A DNA stretch of 64,000 nucleotides from the NCBI RefSeq assembly GCF_000004195.4, contig NC_030677.2, positions 174,270,019 to 174,334,018 on the forward strand, read 5' to 3'. This DNA is from Xenopus tropicalis. Taxonomy: Eukaryota; Chordata; Amphibia; Anura; Pipidae. This document shows, one piece after another, positions 31,937 to 44,039 of the stretch. The position numbers were made by a program, and so were the translations under genes. Position 1 is the first letter of the stretch. Each line of letters starts with the position of its first letter. The notes beneath the pieces are model-generated. The model was not told the origin of the DNA. It saw nothing but the letters and a program-made list of their open reading frames with translations, and ran no database searches.

Positions 31937-32671
31937 GGGGCACAGTCATCAAAGTACGAGTTCGAATTCCGAAATGGGAAAAATTTGGATTAGATACGGT
32001 AATTTCTGATGATCGCAAATATCACGAAAATGCTTACGAAAAAATCGGAATAGTCATGAATAATATTGTATTGGCGATCCAAAAGTCACAAAATTTTCGT
32101 ATCGAACGACTGTAAACAGGTGGAAAACCTTTCCGACTTTGATCCTTCAGTGAATGATTTTGGAAGCCTCCCTTAGGACTCAATGGCACTCTGCAGCTCC
32201 AACCTGGCCCAAGGAAAGTCTCCCATAGGGCTCAATGGCACTCTGCAGCTCCAACCTGGCCCAAGGAAAGCCTCCCATAGGGCTCAATGGCACTCTGCAG
32301 CTCCAACCTGGCCCAAGGAAAGTCTCCCATAGGGCTCAATGGCACTCTGCAGCTCCAACCTGGCCCAAGGAAAGTCTCCCATAGGGCTCAATGGCACTCT
32401 GCAGCTCCAACCCGGCCCAAGGAAAGTCTCCCATAGGGCTCAATGGCACTCTGCAGCTCCAACCTGGCCCAAGGAAAGTCACGATGCCAAAGCTTAAATG
32501 AATCCGAAACTTTTGTACTCTGCTCAACAATACGATTTTGTCACACAAATTTTGTCACAAATTTACAAAAAAGTCATGCAAAGTATGAAAAAGTCACAGA
32601 AAATTCGCACAGTACGACCAAATACAAATTTTTTGTATTTTGTACCTGTCGTATTTGGATAAATGTGCCCC
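31937..32671. mobile_element. Harbinger-like MITE with 52-bp array, TTA TSD
   Basis: Starts GGGGCACAGTCATCAAAGTA and ends TTGGATAAATGTGCCCC, flanked by TTA on both sides (31934-31936 and 32672-32674) inside another repeat. TTA is a PIF/Harbinger-type duplication. Both arms are rich in CGAAAAA and TTTTCG-like motifs. The centre holds a tandem array. Same family as 26489-27278 and related in design to 10593-11063. The 31876-32115, 32336-32548 and 32443-32874 frames are shadows. Confidence 0.9.
32183..32480. repeat. 52-bp tandem array, about 5.7 copies
   Basis: Same unit as 26693-27160, beginning ATGGCACTCTGCAGCTCCAA. A partial, diverged unit precedes it from 32161 (TGGAAGCCTCCCTTAGGACT), which shows how the array may have grown from the element's own sequence. 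The last unit breaks off at GGAAAGTC. Confidence 0.95.
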
Positions 32672-32708
32672 TTAATGTGTTGAGATCTAAATTATGGAAA
32701 GATCCCGA

Positions 32709-34839
32709 GCATTTATATATAATAATGTTTCTGTGCAGGTTACTATGTTTCCATGCCTCAACAAACTTGCAACTAGTGTGGCTTTTATTGTTACTTCTCT
32801 ATAGAATGTTAGTACGCACTATTAAAGTCATAATAAACTTTTTATTTTCTATATTTGAAAAGTTTATCTTTTGATGGATTGGTGTTTGCTAAACTTGAAT
32901 TATCCTGTTCAACCTTCACGTCTAAGCTTATACTTTGCCAATTCTTTGTATCCCAAATATGGATCCACATTTTCAGTTAAATTGATTTCACCTTGACATG
33001 AGTCATCAAGCCAATGGCAGTGTGATTGATGGCTGTGTCTCCCTGCACAATTCTTGCCTTTAGATGACTGTTGGTCAATGGGCTTTTACACTGACCAGGT
33101 ATCGCCCTTGGTTTAAAAATATATGTGTGGATACAAATGATCATTAATGTAAATTAATGCATGTTATTAAACAGTTTTATCATAATTAGTGTTCAACTAA
33201 AAGCCTAGACTTTCCCAAAAAATGTAAAAGGTTAATCTGGTATGAAAACATGGAGCATTTATAGCGGGGGGGTGGGGGGGATCTTGCCTTGCTTGAAATG
33301 CTGATACAATGGCTTGGTTCCATAGTATAAAGCTTTTAAGCCTGGCATGTCATCTTTTTTTATCTCAACTCAGCCATAGCACAATATGCCCATACATTGC
33401 ATGGGTATGGATATGGGTGCAATTTCTACTGACTGAGAAATGAGAAACACTTGAGTTCTATAAATATAATTTTTCCCCAAATATTTGATCCACCAAAGGG
33501 CCATGTTAGTGACAGGGCAATTAATGGTTTGTTTTCCCTGTGATGTATGTGATAGTATACTTATTAATTCCTATTAATCTTAAATTATTGCATTTGCAAT
33601 ATAATCATGGTAAATATGGTTTTGGATTGTAATTTTATGTTTAACACATGCTAAAATACAAATTTTACATACCATTCAGTTTAGGGATTAAAGTAGATAC
33701 AAAACCATACCAATGTAGTCAGTTTGTGAAAATGAAATTAGAAAATGACTTGGATAATAAGACGTTAAAGCACACTAATAATTCACATCTTCTGCCCTTG
33801 TCATTTCATAATGGCAACTATACTCTATTACCAGAAATATCTGCCTGTCCAACATTTTATTCTGAAAACAAGTATGATGGCCTTTTGGACATTGGCATTT
33901 ATTTACACATTTACTTAATCCAATCGTACAAGAAGCACATAGCTAGAGAATATACAAGATATATGCACTAACAAAATTAAAAGATATATGCAGTACCTAA
34001 CACAATGCAGACTAAAAAGAGAAATATTTATTGAGCTTCAGGCTGCTCTTTGTTATTACTGCTTTCCATTTGTATTACTTTATAACAGCTTTTAAAATGT
34101 TGTCAGTTAAAAGGATACTAACATAAATTGTAACCCAATTCAATATTTCAGCATTGTAATTCCAAGAACCCAATATCCAACTTTTGACAGCAGCTTAAAA
34201 ATATAAGCCAGACTTGCTATTGCATCCTGGGAATGGCACTGCTAACATGTTCATATTTGGCGGAAACCATGTTGATATGCCATTAGTTAACTGACTGCAG
34301 TTTAAATTCTTACATTATAATACAAGAAAACAGTGTTCAACAATGGATAATTTAAAAAAGAATAACATACTGAAAGGCTGTGGCTAACGTGCTAATATGG
34401 GTACTAATTTGCACCAGTGTATTTAACCATAGCAACCAACCAGTAATTCCAACCAGAAAGTCTACTACAAGATAGAAACTGGGTTAAAAATCTGATCTGT
34501 TGCTATGAGGAACTGTACTGGTGCAATTCAGATCCTATGTCAACTAAATCAACTTCTGTGTCTTTTCATTAATGATTGGAGCCCCATTTATCACCATTCT
34601 AATGTTGTGGTTTTAGAGGTTTTTGAAGCCACGACTGAACTCATTTCCACAAAAATCACAAAGTCTAATCATTTATTTAAAGGTCCAAATTGAAAAAGCA
34701 CAAACAAAAGTAGAAGTGGAAAAACTTTTTTGTGCTATTGCTTAAACAAAAGACCTCTAAAAACACGAATCAAAGAATGATCCTCCAGTTGTAAAAATGA
34801 CACCTGTCATTGACTTCTACACAATCTCGACCTCGAATA
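32709..34839. other. Unannotated DNA
   Basis: No gene I can support. The longest frame, 33648-33971 plus (107 codons), has no signal peptide, domain or compositional bias and lies in AT-rich DNA; I regard it as chance. Poly-G occurs near 33265-33280. Near 34573 a GCCCCATTTATCACC motif resembles the TTTATCA-type MITE ends but has no clear partner. Confidence 0.45.
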
Positions 34840-35149
34840 TCTATCATAACATTGTATTTGAATTCTATTTATAATTTTGCCTTAAAAGTATTTGCTGGAT
34901 GCTTTTACATTCCCTATCTGATCCCCCATGTTCCTCTATGAGGGTGCAGCCATATTTGTGCGGCAGGAGTCCGTTAGCATTAGAAGCTATAACTGACAGG
35001 CTGAGAAGGGACAATCAGGTTGGCAAAACACTGGAACTTTAGGTACTTTAAGTAACAATTACAAAAGCAGCACTATCAACATGACCTATAGGTAACTTTT
35101 AATGTATACTTATATTTTTGAGTTTTTTTTAATGTCAGTATCACTTTAA
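34840..35149. mobile_element. T2-type MITE (GATACTGACACC end), left end lost
   Basis: Interior blocks TTATAATTTTGCCTTAAAAG, CATGTTCCTCTATGAGGG, CCGTTAGCATTAGAAGCTAT and the right end GTCAGTATCACTTTAA match 16195-16564 and 37478-37847. The left terminal repeat is not recognisable. Confidence 0.82.
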
Positions 35150-36267
35150 ACATGCCAGAGGGCCCAAGAATATCTCAGAATTAGAAGTGATCTGCAAGGA
35201 AGAGTGGGCAAATACTCCTACAGCAAGATTTAAAAGACTCTAAGCTGGATACAAAAGGTGTTTTGAAACAAGTGTAACACACGTAAGAGCTATGTGTAGG
35301 TGTCATAGGTAATATTTAAAAAGAGTTGGTATTAATGAACCGTGGTAGTAAAATATTCACATTTTTTTGGGATCCCTTATTTTTCTGTTTTTAAATATAT
35401 TAGTATGTTTTTTTTAAAGCATAAATATATGTTTTTCATACATTGATCTGCATACTTTATAGAAGGGTTTTGTTGTTTTTTCATATTAATAATGAATGCA
35501 TTTGACAACAAGGTTTTGTAATTGAATATAAGCTGTGAGTATTTCTTTTCTCCTGCTGTGCAGAATTTGTGTCTACTCTGCCTGTCTGGAATACTGAGCT
35601 CACTAATACGTTGTGACATTCAGGCCTTTCAGACATTCTTTAAAAAAAATAAAAAATAACAGTGTTAGGCTTTTTTTCCACTTTCCTGACACGCCAAATC
35701 CAGGTTTAGTCTAAGTTCTGTACACCTTCATAGAATTTCTGTGAACATGGCCAGGAGTAACCGCTACATCCTCAACTCAACTTTCTTGGAAAGAAGGGAT
35801 TTAGAATTTGATCTAAGGGCACAGCTAATCCTGCTGAGCTGGGAATATGGTTCTATCTGGATAACCGGTGCTGCCTTAGGCAGCCAGAACCCAGAGGTGA
35901 TGTGATGAAGATATTAGCTGTGTATGCTAGATAAGAACAGAAAGTAACTTCTCAATGTAGTCAACTTTGTCATATCATTTATTAGATGTAAAAGAAAGTT
36001 AAAAAGAAAACAAAAAAGTTGCTGCTGTTCTCTAATACAATTTCTTTTCAAACAAAACTATTGAAAGTAAAATAAAAATAAGGGGTCATTAATAATGTTT
36101 CCGCAGCCCATATTTATTGGCATATGGTTGTACCGTGCATGTTTTCTTCTAAACACTTAAATATTGCACTGCTGTGCCCGTCTTTCCTTTTCTTGCAAAT
36201 CACGGTGAAATGTGCATTGCGCCCAAATGTTTGCAAAGGGCTCACAAATGAGGTTGATGTTTGCCTG
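35150..36267. other. Unannotated DNA
   Basis: No gene or repeat recognised. Frames at 35377-35619 and 36114-36332 are isolated and domain-free. Confidence 0.4.
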
Positions 36268-36275
36268 AGCATGTC

Positions 36276-36519
36276 CAGGGTCAGACTGGGCCGCCAGGAC
36301 ACCGGGAAAAAATCCGACCATTGCCGGCACATTGCCTGTTCCTCCCCTGAAGCGTTAAACCTACGTGCGCTCAGGGGAGGACATTGTGTGGGGGGTTAGG
36401 GAGCCTCAGCAGAGGCCCCTGCAAGGGGTTAGGGGGTGCAGGGGATGTGGCTGGTGGGGGCACCTCAGGGCCCCTGGGGAGGCAGCCCCTTGGGCCCTAC
36501 ACCCCCCTGTCCAGCCCTC
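36276..36519. mobile_element. Small hAT-like element with 8-bp TSD
   Basis: Starts CAGGGTCAGACTGGGCCGCC and ends CCCTGTCCAGCCCTC, an imperfect inverted repeat. The 8-bp AGCATGTC occurs on both sides (36268-36275 and 36520-36527). The body is GC-rich with GGGG runs and an inner CTCCCCTGA/CAGGGGAG pair. The frames at 36365-36793 and 36384-36704 run through this element into the next repeat and are not genes. Confidence 0.75.
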
Positions 36520-36560
36520 AGCATGTCCACTGTGTATGTTTGTATATCACCAATTATCGC

Positions 36561-36694
36561 TTTGCGAATATAAACTCGCAATTTGCGAATATAAACTCGC
36601 AATTTGCGAATATAAACTCGCAATTTGCGAATATAAACTCGCAATTTGCGAATATAAACTCGCAATTTGCGAATATAAACTCGCAATTTGCGAA
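36561..36694. repeat. 21-bp minisatellite, six full copies
   Basis: TTTGCGAATATAAACTCGCA plus A repeats at 36561, 36582, 36603, 36624, 36645 and 36666, then breaks after TTTGCGAA. The full copies are identical, which points to recent expansion. Each unit contains TTTGCGA and TCGCAAA, so neighbouring units can pair as short hairpins. As 21 is divisible by 3, heptad-like peptide repeats appear in both strands by arithmetic alone. Confidence 0.97.
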
Positions 36695-37010
36695 ATCTAT
36701 TTAGCAAATTTTTTCCACCACCAAATAAATTTGCAGTGTAATGCAAAGAGAGTCTGCCTAAATTTTTGCAATATGCATTTATGCTGTATTTAAAAATCTC
36801 TTAAAGAACAATCAAAGTACAAATAAAAATTCACAATTATGTTTGCATGTTAAGTCCCCAATCTTGTCCAGCTTTACAAATATAAACATAGGCAGGGCAA
36901 ATATGGTCACTGTGCAAATCATTCTACACTGCACTAAGTCTATAAATGAACCCCATAGTGTAGTAAGTAAGGCCAATGCCAAAATAAATATATGTCTCGT
37001 GTTAAGATAT

Positions 37011-37276
37011 TTAGGGTGGCATTTATTAAGGTGTTTTTTTTTCTTACAATTTGTATTTCTTGTGCCAAAATTTTTTGTTGCAGGGAAAAAAATTAAATTT
37101 TATTTTATGAGATTTTATGCAACAAAAACTTTTTTCATTCTTGCTTTTTCAATTTGGATCTTTTAGTAAATGACTAGATATTTATGGTTTTAGACAAAGT
37201 TTAGTAGTTAGAGTTTAGTTGTGGTTTCAAAAACCTCTGAAACCAGAAATATAAGATTTTTGATAAATGGGCCTCC
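37011..37276. mobile_element. Possible TTTATCAA-type MITE
   Basis: Left GGGTGGCATTTATTAAGGTG is partly complementary to right TTTTGATAAATGGGCCTCC. The interior is T-rich. No clear duplication. Confidence 0.4.
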
Positions 37277-37477
37277 AAGGCTCCCTTTAAACTCCAAATC
37301 TCTAAAATCCAATAGAAATGCAAACTTCAAATAGATTTGTTGCATCCATGTACAGCATTCAGTTCCATCCAAGCATCTTGAATGGTATTGTCTTGTCGCC
37401 ATTTTGTGTATATAAGGAAAAATATGCCCTAACTGAAATGTTTGTCAATTTAGGGCCCTGTGACCTGTATTTAGACC

Positions 37478-37847
37478 TTAAAGAGATACAGGCACCAGAA
37501 ATGAAACCTGTTTTTACATTACTAATATAACATTATCTTTGCATGCTATTTATAATTTTGCCATAAAAGTATTTGCCCGAAGCTTTTGCATTACCTATCT
37601 GATCCCCATGTTCCTCTATGAGGGGGCTGCCATATTTGTGCAGCAGGAGGCCGTTAGCATTAGAAGCTATAACTGACAGGCTGAGAAGGGACAGTCAGGT
37701 TGGCAAAACAGTCAGGTTTAGGAACTTAGGAACAATTACTTACAAAAGCAGCACTCTCAGTGAAAGATGATCAGCACGATCTATAAGTAACTGTTAATGT
37801 ACATTAACATGTTAAAGAGTAGTTTTTTAGCATCAGTATCACTTTAA
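37478..37847. mobile_element. T2-type MITE (GATACTGACACC end), copy 3
   Basis: Starts TTAAAGAGATACAGGCACCA and ends GCATCAGTATCACTTTAA, with TTAA at 37478-37481 and 37844-37847. The interior matches 16195-16564 closely, including GAGGGGGCTGCCATATTTGT. Confidence 0.9.
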
Positions 37848-37972
37848 CAATGTAACAAAAGTAACCTATAACAACCAATAAGATGTTTGCTTTTAAACAG
37901 GTTACCAGTAAATGCATCCTGCTGACTGGTTGGTATTGGTTACCTCTTCTGTGCAAACTTAGTGCCTTTTAT

Positions 37973-38308
37973 TATACAGGTATTGGACCCCTTATCCGGA
38001 AACCCATTATCCAGAAAGCTCCGAATTACGGAATGCCCGTCTCCCATAGACTCCATTTTAATCAAATAATTCAGAATTTTAAAACTGATTTCCTTTTTCT
38101 ATGTAGAAATAAAACAGAACCTTGTAATTGATTCCAACTAAGATATAATTAATCCTTATTGGATGCAAAACAATCCTATTGGGTTTAATTAATGTTTTAT
38201 TGATTTTTTGGTAGACTTAAGGTATTGAGATCCAAATTACAGAAAGACCCCTTATCCGGAATACCCTTGGTCCCGAGCATTCTGGATAATGGGTCCTATA
38301 CCTGTATA
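37973..38308 (-). mobile_element. CAGGTATGGGACC MITE, copy 6
   Basis: Reverse-oriented, well preserved. Runs from TATACAGGTATTGGACCCCT to GGGTCCTATACCTGTATA, with ACTAAGATATAATTAATCCT and GTAGACTTAAGGTATTGAGA inside. Confidence 0.92.
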
Positions 38309-41300
38309 ACCCTGTTAAACTAATTAGAGCAGCTTAGGTGGAATATTTAAAATAAAAATGTAACCCATTCTTCTGACAGTTTGAATGAATCCAAGAGTCT
38401 GTCAGCGGAACTAATAAAACATAAAAAAAAAAAAAAAATCTGAATTTATTGTAATACTGGAAACCCATTCCTATGCACCAATATAAGTTAATAACACAGA
38501 GGATGCATATCCTAGCTATTAAATGAAAGCTCAGAAGTCGCAGTAATAAAAACAATGTTTTGTGGCTTATCCAGAGGATGATAGCTGGTTTATTCTCACA
38601 GAGCTGTAATTTAGAAGGTTGCAAATGAAATATGCAAGTCAGAAATACTTAGGGATACTCCTGTTCGGTTACCTTATGTTAAGTATTGCGGATGTGGAAT
38701 TGTATTGGGAGATCTCGCATTTACTTTGTACTACAGAGTTCTCATTTTCACTCGTGTGAGCTATTCCCTTAAACATAAAATGCTGCTTTAAGCATGCAAA
38801 GATGGATTCCCTCTGTGTTTGGCTTTGTGCTACAATTCATTGTTCGTACCCACAGCAGCTGCATGCTAAAGAGTGCCCCTGCTGTTTTTCTTTAGTGAGT
38901 GGTAAAAGATATCAACATCTCATTAAATTTTAAAAATGCCCAGGAATAAAACGATGCAACAGAACCTCACATCATTTTCAGCTTTGCTTTGTAGATTCTT
39001 ATTGCATTTGAAATTTTACCAGCTAGGTGACAGCCATCAGAATTTTTTTCCTTAGAATGCTACTTGCCTAAGGGCAAGTTATAATAAGGTGACAAACTAA
39101 AGTGAGTATGGTGTTAACCCTTTCACTTTTCATTTATTTCACTACTCTTCCTCTCTTGTTAAAGCTCCGCTTTTCTATTGAAGTGCAGCCAGGTCGTTTG
39201 ACTAAGAGATCCCTGAAGATTGGCTGCCTATATTCCATACTAATATGAAGATATCCTCTCCAATAAATGTATTATCCACAGGAAAAAAAAAGTTTTACCT
39301 TGTTTTATTGGTTTTATCCTTTATAAAATCACTGCTTAGTATTGCTATGACTGCACATTACTCTCAGAATGTCTTCATTGCAGAGAAGAACAATATAATT
39401 GGGATTTCCAAAATAATTTTGCCCCCAGTGGTTAATTTACCCATTTCTTTAAAGCTGCCTTTGCTTAAAAGCCTCCATTTATATCTCTGAGTTTATGCTA
39501 AACTGTTTGCTTTTGAAATGGAGAGAATGTATTAAAATTATTTCTGCAGTTTTATTTAGTTATTTATTTGTTTTGGAACGTTTGGATTTAAGGTGTAGCT
39601 GACCTTTAATGTAATACATAGTATGTTATAGTATCAGCGCCGGATTTCAAAACACGGCACCCAAAGCCGTTCCCCCCAGTGGCTCGCCCCCCACCCCATG
39701 ATCCCATGCAAGCGCATCCTTTTATCTTACACACGGAACACTGGGGACAGGAAGCACAGAAATATCCAGTGCTCCAGATGTGAGAAAAGTTCAGAGCTGT
39801 GGACTGGAACCAAAAAATTTTTCTTTTTGGCACTGGTCCACTGGTCCCCCCCCAACCATATCACTAACACTTTCCCCAAAATAACTGTGCAGGGTTGATT
39901 GCATCTTTGCCCATGTCACTTCTGTTCCTAGAATGGATATTGAACTTCAGCACAGAGCATGAACACTAGCCTGGCGCTACAGGTTTGATCCCAGTGTACA
40001 TGCTACTGCTCACTGGCAAATAAAGTGATGCTGCCAAAGATTGTGGCAGCCAAGATTGGTTAGCAACAGAAATATTGATAAGGGATAAGATCCCCTAAAA
40101 GCAATATGGTAGCCGTTAACAAGGATATCCTTGAAGAGGAGGTGGAATTTTATTTTTCATTATAGAACCCTGATAGCTATCCAAGTGGGATGGTGCTATA
40201 TAACTAAATTCCTTTAGGGATCTTATCACTTACCAATATTTATGGTGCTAAATACTTTATTCAGGAATACACCAGTTATACCTAAATACAGTGCTCAAGT
40301 CTTTTCTATATTGTTTAACATTGCTGATCAAGTCTGCTGTTATTTTTAGCCAGATATCAATGATACTGTTGGGTAGGGGACAAAGAGCCTAGAGAACATA
40401 GAAATTGCGTATTGGCATATGAAAATGTTTTAGTGCTTTTCATGCTTGCATTATTCTGCAGCTAACTATCTTTAATGAAGCTGACTGTGTGCAGTCTCTG
40501 CTGCAATTTTAAGGCTACTCTACCCAGTTGCTAATGAAATATAATAGGACTTGTGTTAAAAGTGTATTTGCCTTTTATTTTAATTATTATTGTGCAGTGC
40601 AAACTGCCAGTTTCATTTTCTACCTTTTCCTCACATTCAATAAATAACAAAAACATACTTTTAAAATTCTAATCAATAGGCAAAAATAACAAGAACTATT
40701 CTTCTAAGAAGGAAACATTGCATTTTAGTGTAGATTCTCATTTCATGTGTGTTTGTATTATGACCACATGTTCTTTTCACTTCTGTTTTTATGGATTTCC
40801 ATGATAGTCCTGGCATTCTTGTTTTATCTGTAAACCTAGACTTTTTGGATCTGTTAGACTTGGGAACACAAAAATTGTATCAAAATTGGCTAATAAATTC
40901 CTCCACCTCACACCCATTTAATTTACCAACCATGTATTCTATTGTTATTGTGCACACTCACTTTTTTATTTGGCCCTAACAAAATGTATTTAGTTTGTGT
41001 TACTTTGTGTTTATTTTTTTAAATTTGTCTTTTTTGTGTGATGAAAAATACTACTGATTTATAAGCCCACAAATAAAAAATGAGGTGTAAACCCCAGGAA
41101 GGCCCTAATTTGTACATGGGAATCCCACTGAGATTTCAAATGTATATTATGCAATGCTTAATTGTCATTTTTGTTTTATTACAATTTTTATTAACTGCAG
41201 TTCTAATGAGGGAAATGATGTGATGCAATGTGTTGCTTCTGCTTTGACGCAAAAAATACTGTAGATAAAACTTTACACATGGGATTATTTTAGTAATTAA

Positions 41301-42699
41301 TGCTTTTAATGCAAAGCACATATGTGATACGTGCTTGCAGAAAAAGGCTTTAATATGTGCTTTGCAGTAAAAGGTTCTCTCCACACTGGTGGCTTTTGTC
41401 ACCAGATGCACCCCCTACGCAATGAGCCAAGGGGGCTCAGGACCGACGTCTAACAGCACAGAGGATTGCATGTGTCTGCTGTTAGAGCTTTCTTCTCAAG
41501 CCCCCTTGTGCCCGCCCACACACTTCCTCCTGCAGAGACTTTGCAGTCCTGGGACCCTGAGTGCTGGAATGGACCAAAGGATCAAAAATAGTAAGTGGCC
41601 CTTCTTTACTCACATATACACATTCACACACATATTTATGTATTTACAAACTTTTTTTTTTTTTTTTTTAAATATTTACACACTCACATACACATATATA
41701 CACATTCACCCCTTTTTAGAGGTATACATACAAACATACATAGAAAGATACTTGTATACTTTTTTTCCTTTTTTGTGTTCATTTTGTCCTTTGTTTATCC
41801 CCTAAAAACGATTTATTTCACAGCATGACTATCGGAGCAGGTATTCTTTAGTTTGTTATTTCATTGATTTGCATAATTGTATTTAATTTTTATAACTTTA
41901 TTGTAGTTTTGTGCTTACATTGTTGTTCATTGCATTTTTTTTTAGCGTAACTTTGCCTTTTGGTAGTTTGGTGTAGAAAGAGGTCTTTACCTGTTTTGGA
42001 TTTGTCAGAATGTGTACGTTTCAGAAATATATGGTTTACCTTTGTATGTAAGAAATGTGAGATAAATGCGGCCAAACATTTTTAGGCGATTTTCAGAAAT
42101 GTCATAAAATAATGATAATTTTAAGAAAGCTTTGATATGTGGGATTGGTCCAGAATCCCAAAACATAATGTGTAATATTTCTGTATTTCTGCCCTACTTA
42201 TTTGTTAAGCTTTAGTCCTCCTGTTACTGCAAAATTACCTGTTTATTTATGGTACTCTCTAAAAAAAAATGAAAGGCAACATGTTTCCAAAAACAGCATT
42301 AAATGCATTATTTCCTGTTATTTGTGATCACTTTTTCCAAAATATATTTATATTAGTTCACATTGATACTGCAAAATACAGCTCTTTCTGCAACTTTCTG
42401 CCCTAAAGATTTTTCTGCCACTTAATTCAGTAAATGTGTTCCTTCTAATTCTCCTGCACAACCCCTTGACATGCAGACTAATGGAATTTGGTTGGGTAGA
42501 AGAAACTTTATTCTGAAAATAAAGATTTTATTTTTTGTCTGTAGTCCTGAATAAACTTGCTTCCTTATCACAACAAAAAAAAGTTGTTTTCCTTGTAGAA
42601 CAAACTATGATAATATGATATAATTTCACTATATCATATTAATTAATGAATGCTTTGCAGACCATCATTTATTGAAATCTTTATGAAAAAGTGTAATAT
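38309..42699. other. Long stretch without genes
   Basis: No supported gene. Minor structures: poly-A at about 38425-38440; a CGCCGGATTT...CACGGCACCC fragment at about 39636-39690 resembling a worn DNA element; an inverted repeat at 40069-40243; and a T/A-rich low-complexity segment with CACA/TATA steps at 41605-41760. The frame at 41389-41805 is driven by that low-complexity segment. The 41135-41411 frame has no domain. Confidence 0.45.
40069..40243. repeat. Inverted repeat, ~33-bp arms
   Basis: ATATTGATAAGGGATAAGAT followed by CCCCTAAAAG (40071-40100) pairs with CCTTTAGGGATCTTATCACT followed by TACCAATAT (about 40210-40240). There is a spacer of roughly 110 bases. Possibly the remains of a small fold-back element. 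Confidence 0.65.
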
Positions 42700-42746
42700 C
42701 CTGTCTAGATAATGGGTTTCCAGATAATGGATCCCATACCTATACT
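42700..42746. mobile_element. CAGGTATGGGACC MITE, terminal fragment
   Basis: Only the right end remains: GATAATGGGTTTCCAGATAA followed by TGGATCCCATACCTATA. The rest of the element is missing. Confidence 0.75.
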
Positions 42747-42824
42747 GCGAATGTGCAAAACTGAATGGCAGATGAGCAAATGAGCAGATCTTCTAGCCAT
42801 CAAATGACTTGCTTTAATGCAGTC

Positions 42825-43249
42825 TTAAAGGAACAGTAACACAAAAAAATGAAAGAGCTTTAAAGTAATAAAAATATAATGCACTGTTGCCCTGCACTGG
42901 TAAAACTGGTGTGTTTGCTACAGTAACACTACTATAATTTATATAATAAGCTGCTGTGTAGCCATGGGGGCAGCCATTCAAGCTGGAAAAAAGGAGAAAA
43001 GGCACAGGTTACATAGCAGATAACAGATAAGCTCTGTAGAATACAATAGTGTTTTATCTGTTATCTGCTATGTGCCTGTGCCTTTTCTCCTTTGAATGGC
43101 TGCCTCCATGGCTACATAGCAGCTTATTTATATAAATTATAGTAGACTTTCTGAAGTAAACACACAACTTTTACCAGTGCAGGGCAGCAGCACATTATAT
43201 TTTAGTTACTTTTATACACTTTCATTTTTTGGTGTTACTGTTCCTTTAA
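42825..43249. mobile_element. Complete fold-back T2-type MITE (ACAGTAACACC end)
   Basis: Ends TTAAAGGAACAGTAACACAA and TTTGGTGTTACTGTTCCTTTAA (in part), with TTAA at both boundaries. The two halves are inverted copies: GCTGCTGTGTAGCCATGG with CCATGGCTACATAGCAGC, CAGGTTACATAGCAGATAAC with GTTATCTGCTATGTGCCTG. This is the cleanest copy of the family also seen at 20948-21474 and 22992-24285. The 42814-43005 minus frame is a shadow. Confidence 0.93.
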
Positions 43250-44031
43250 CACTTGCCCACTTGTAAATGAAAAAAAAGGAAAGATACAGGAATTGCAAAG
43301 ATGGGCTAATATAGTGAAAAATCCATACAATAAGGAAGGGAAGATAGTTATTTGGCTTAAGACTTTATACAGTACATTGCTGAGATACTAAAGCAACTTT
43401 TTAATGAATAATGCTAAAGGAGGTTATTACACTGTACAGATGGTTGAAAATAAGCTAAAAAAATAAATAAAAAAAAACCGCACATACTGCTAACAGTTCA
43501 GCTGTTCTTGGAATATAATTATCAAGCAATTGAGAATACACAAAGCTTCCCTACCCATCTCCTAATGTGGCAGACTATGGCTCACCCTTGATGTCTCTGA
43601 AGAGTGGAAGGATTGTTTATGTTGGCGTTTTATAGTTTAGTATGACTGAATATCTATAAATGTATTATAAACAGGTTTCTAATTACACTGGTAATATTTT
43701 ATTTCATAGAAAAGTTTGGCTTTGTTCAGTAAAAAGCAGCTCTGTATAAGAACGACTGCAGTGTGTGCATGTGTTTGTGTTGTACAAAGATAAGATGATT
43801 AGCAGTAGTCATTATGGCTAATTTCTTTCCAGTTTAAAGCTGTGATATTTTCCATGTCTACAGTAACTTTTCTTTGCAAGGATAATGGTTAGTTAACACA
43901 CAACAACTTTACTTTGAGCATAAGAAATGCTGAGTTTATTTTAGTTAGTTTGCTACATTTTATGTGTAATTGAACGAACAACAATAATATGCATTTATAA
44001 CAAACAAGGATTTTTATTTGAACCCAGGTTC
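43250..44031. other. Unannotated DNA
   Basis: No gene or repeat recognised. Confidence 0.4.
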
Positions 44032-44039
44032 ATTTAGTC

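Larger units (their letters stand above)
31714..32708 (-). mobile_element. CAGGTATGGGACC MITE, copy 5, split by insertion
   Basis: Left part begins GTATGGGATCCATTATCTGG and runs through CCATAGAGTCCATTTAATCA and AAGATATAATTAATCCTTAT to AATAGACTTA. It resumes after the insertion as ATGTGTTGAGATCTAAATTA and GGAAAGATCCCGAGCA, where the right terminus is worn. The gap is exactly filled by the Harbinger-like element, which duplicated TTA. Confidence 0.88.

Noticed and set aside
33648..33971. 107-codon plus-strand frame in otherwise empty DNA
   Set aside because: No domain, signal, splice context or codon bias; within chance length for 64 kb of AT-rich DNA.
36276..36527. GC-rich block as a possible CpG-island promoter
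   Set aside because: It has transposon ends and an 8-bp duplication, so it is better explained as a small hAT element.
36365..36793. 142-codon frame with heptad peptide repeats resembling a structural protein
   Set aside because: The heptads arise because the minisatellite period is 21. The frame starts inside a hAT element.
41389..41805. 138-codon frame with a long Phe/Tyr/Thr/His-rich part
   Set aside because: The unusual composition comes from a T-rich and CA/TA low-complexity segment.
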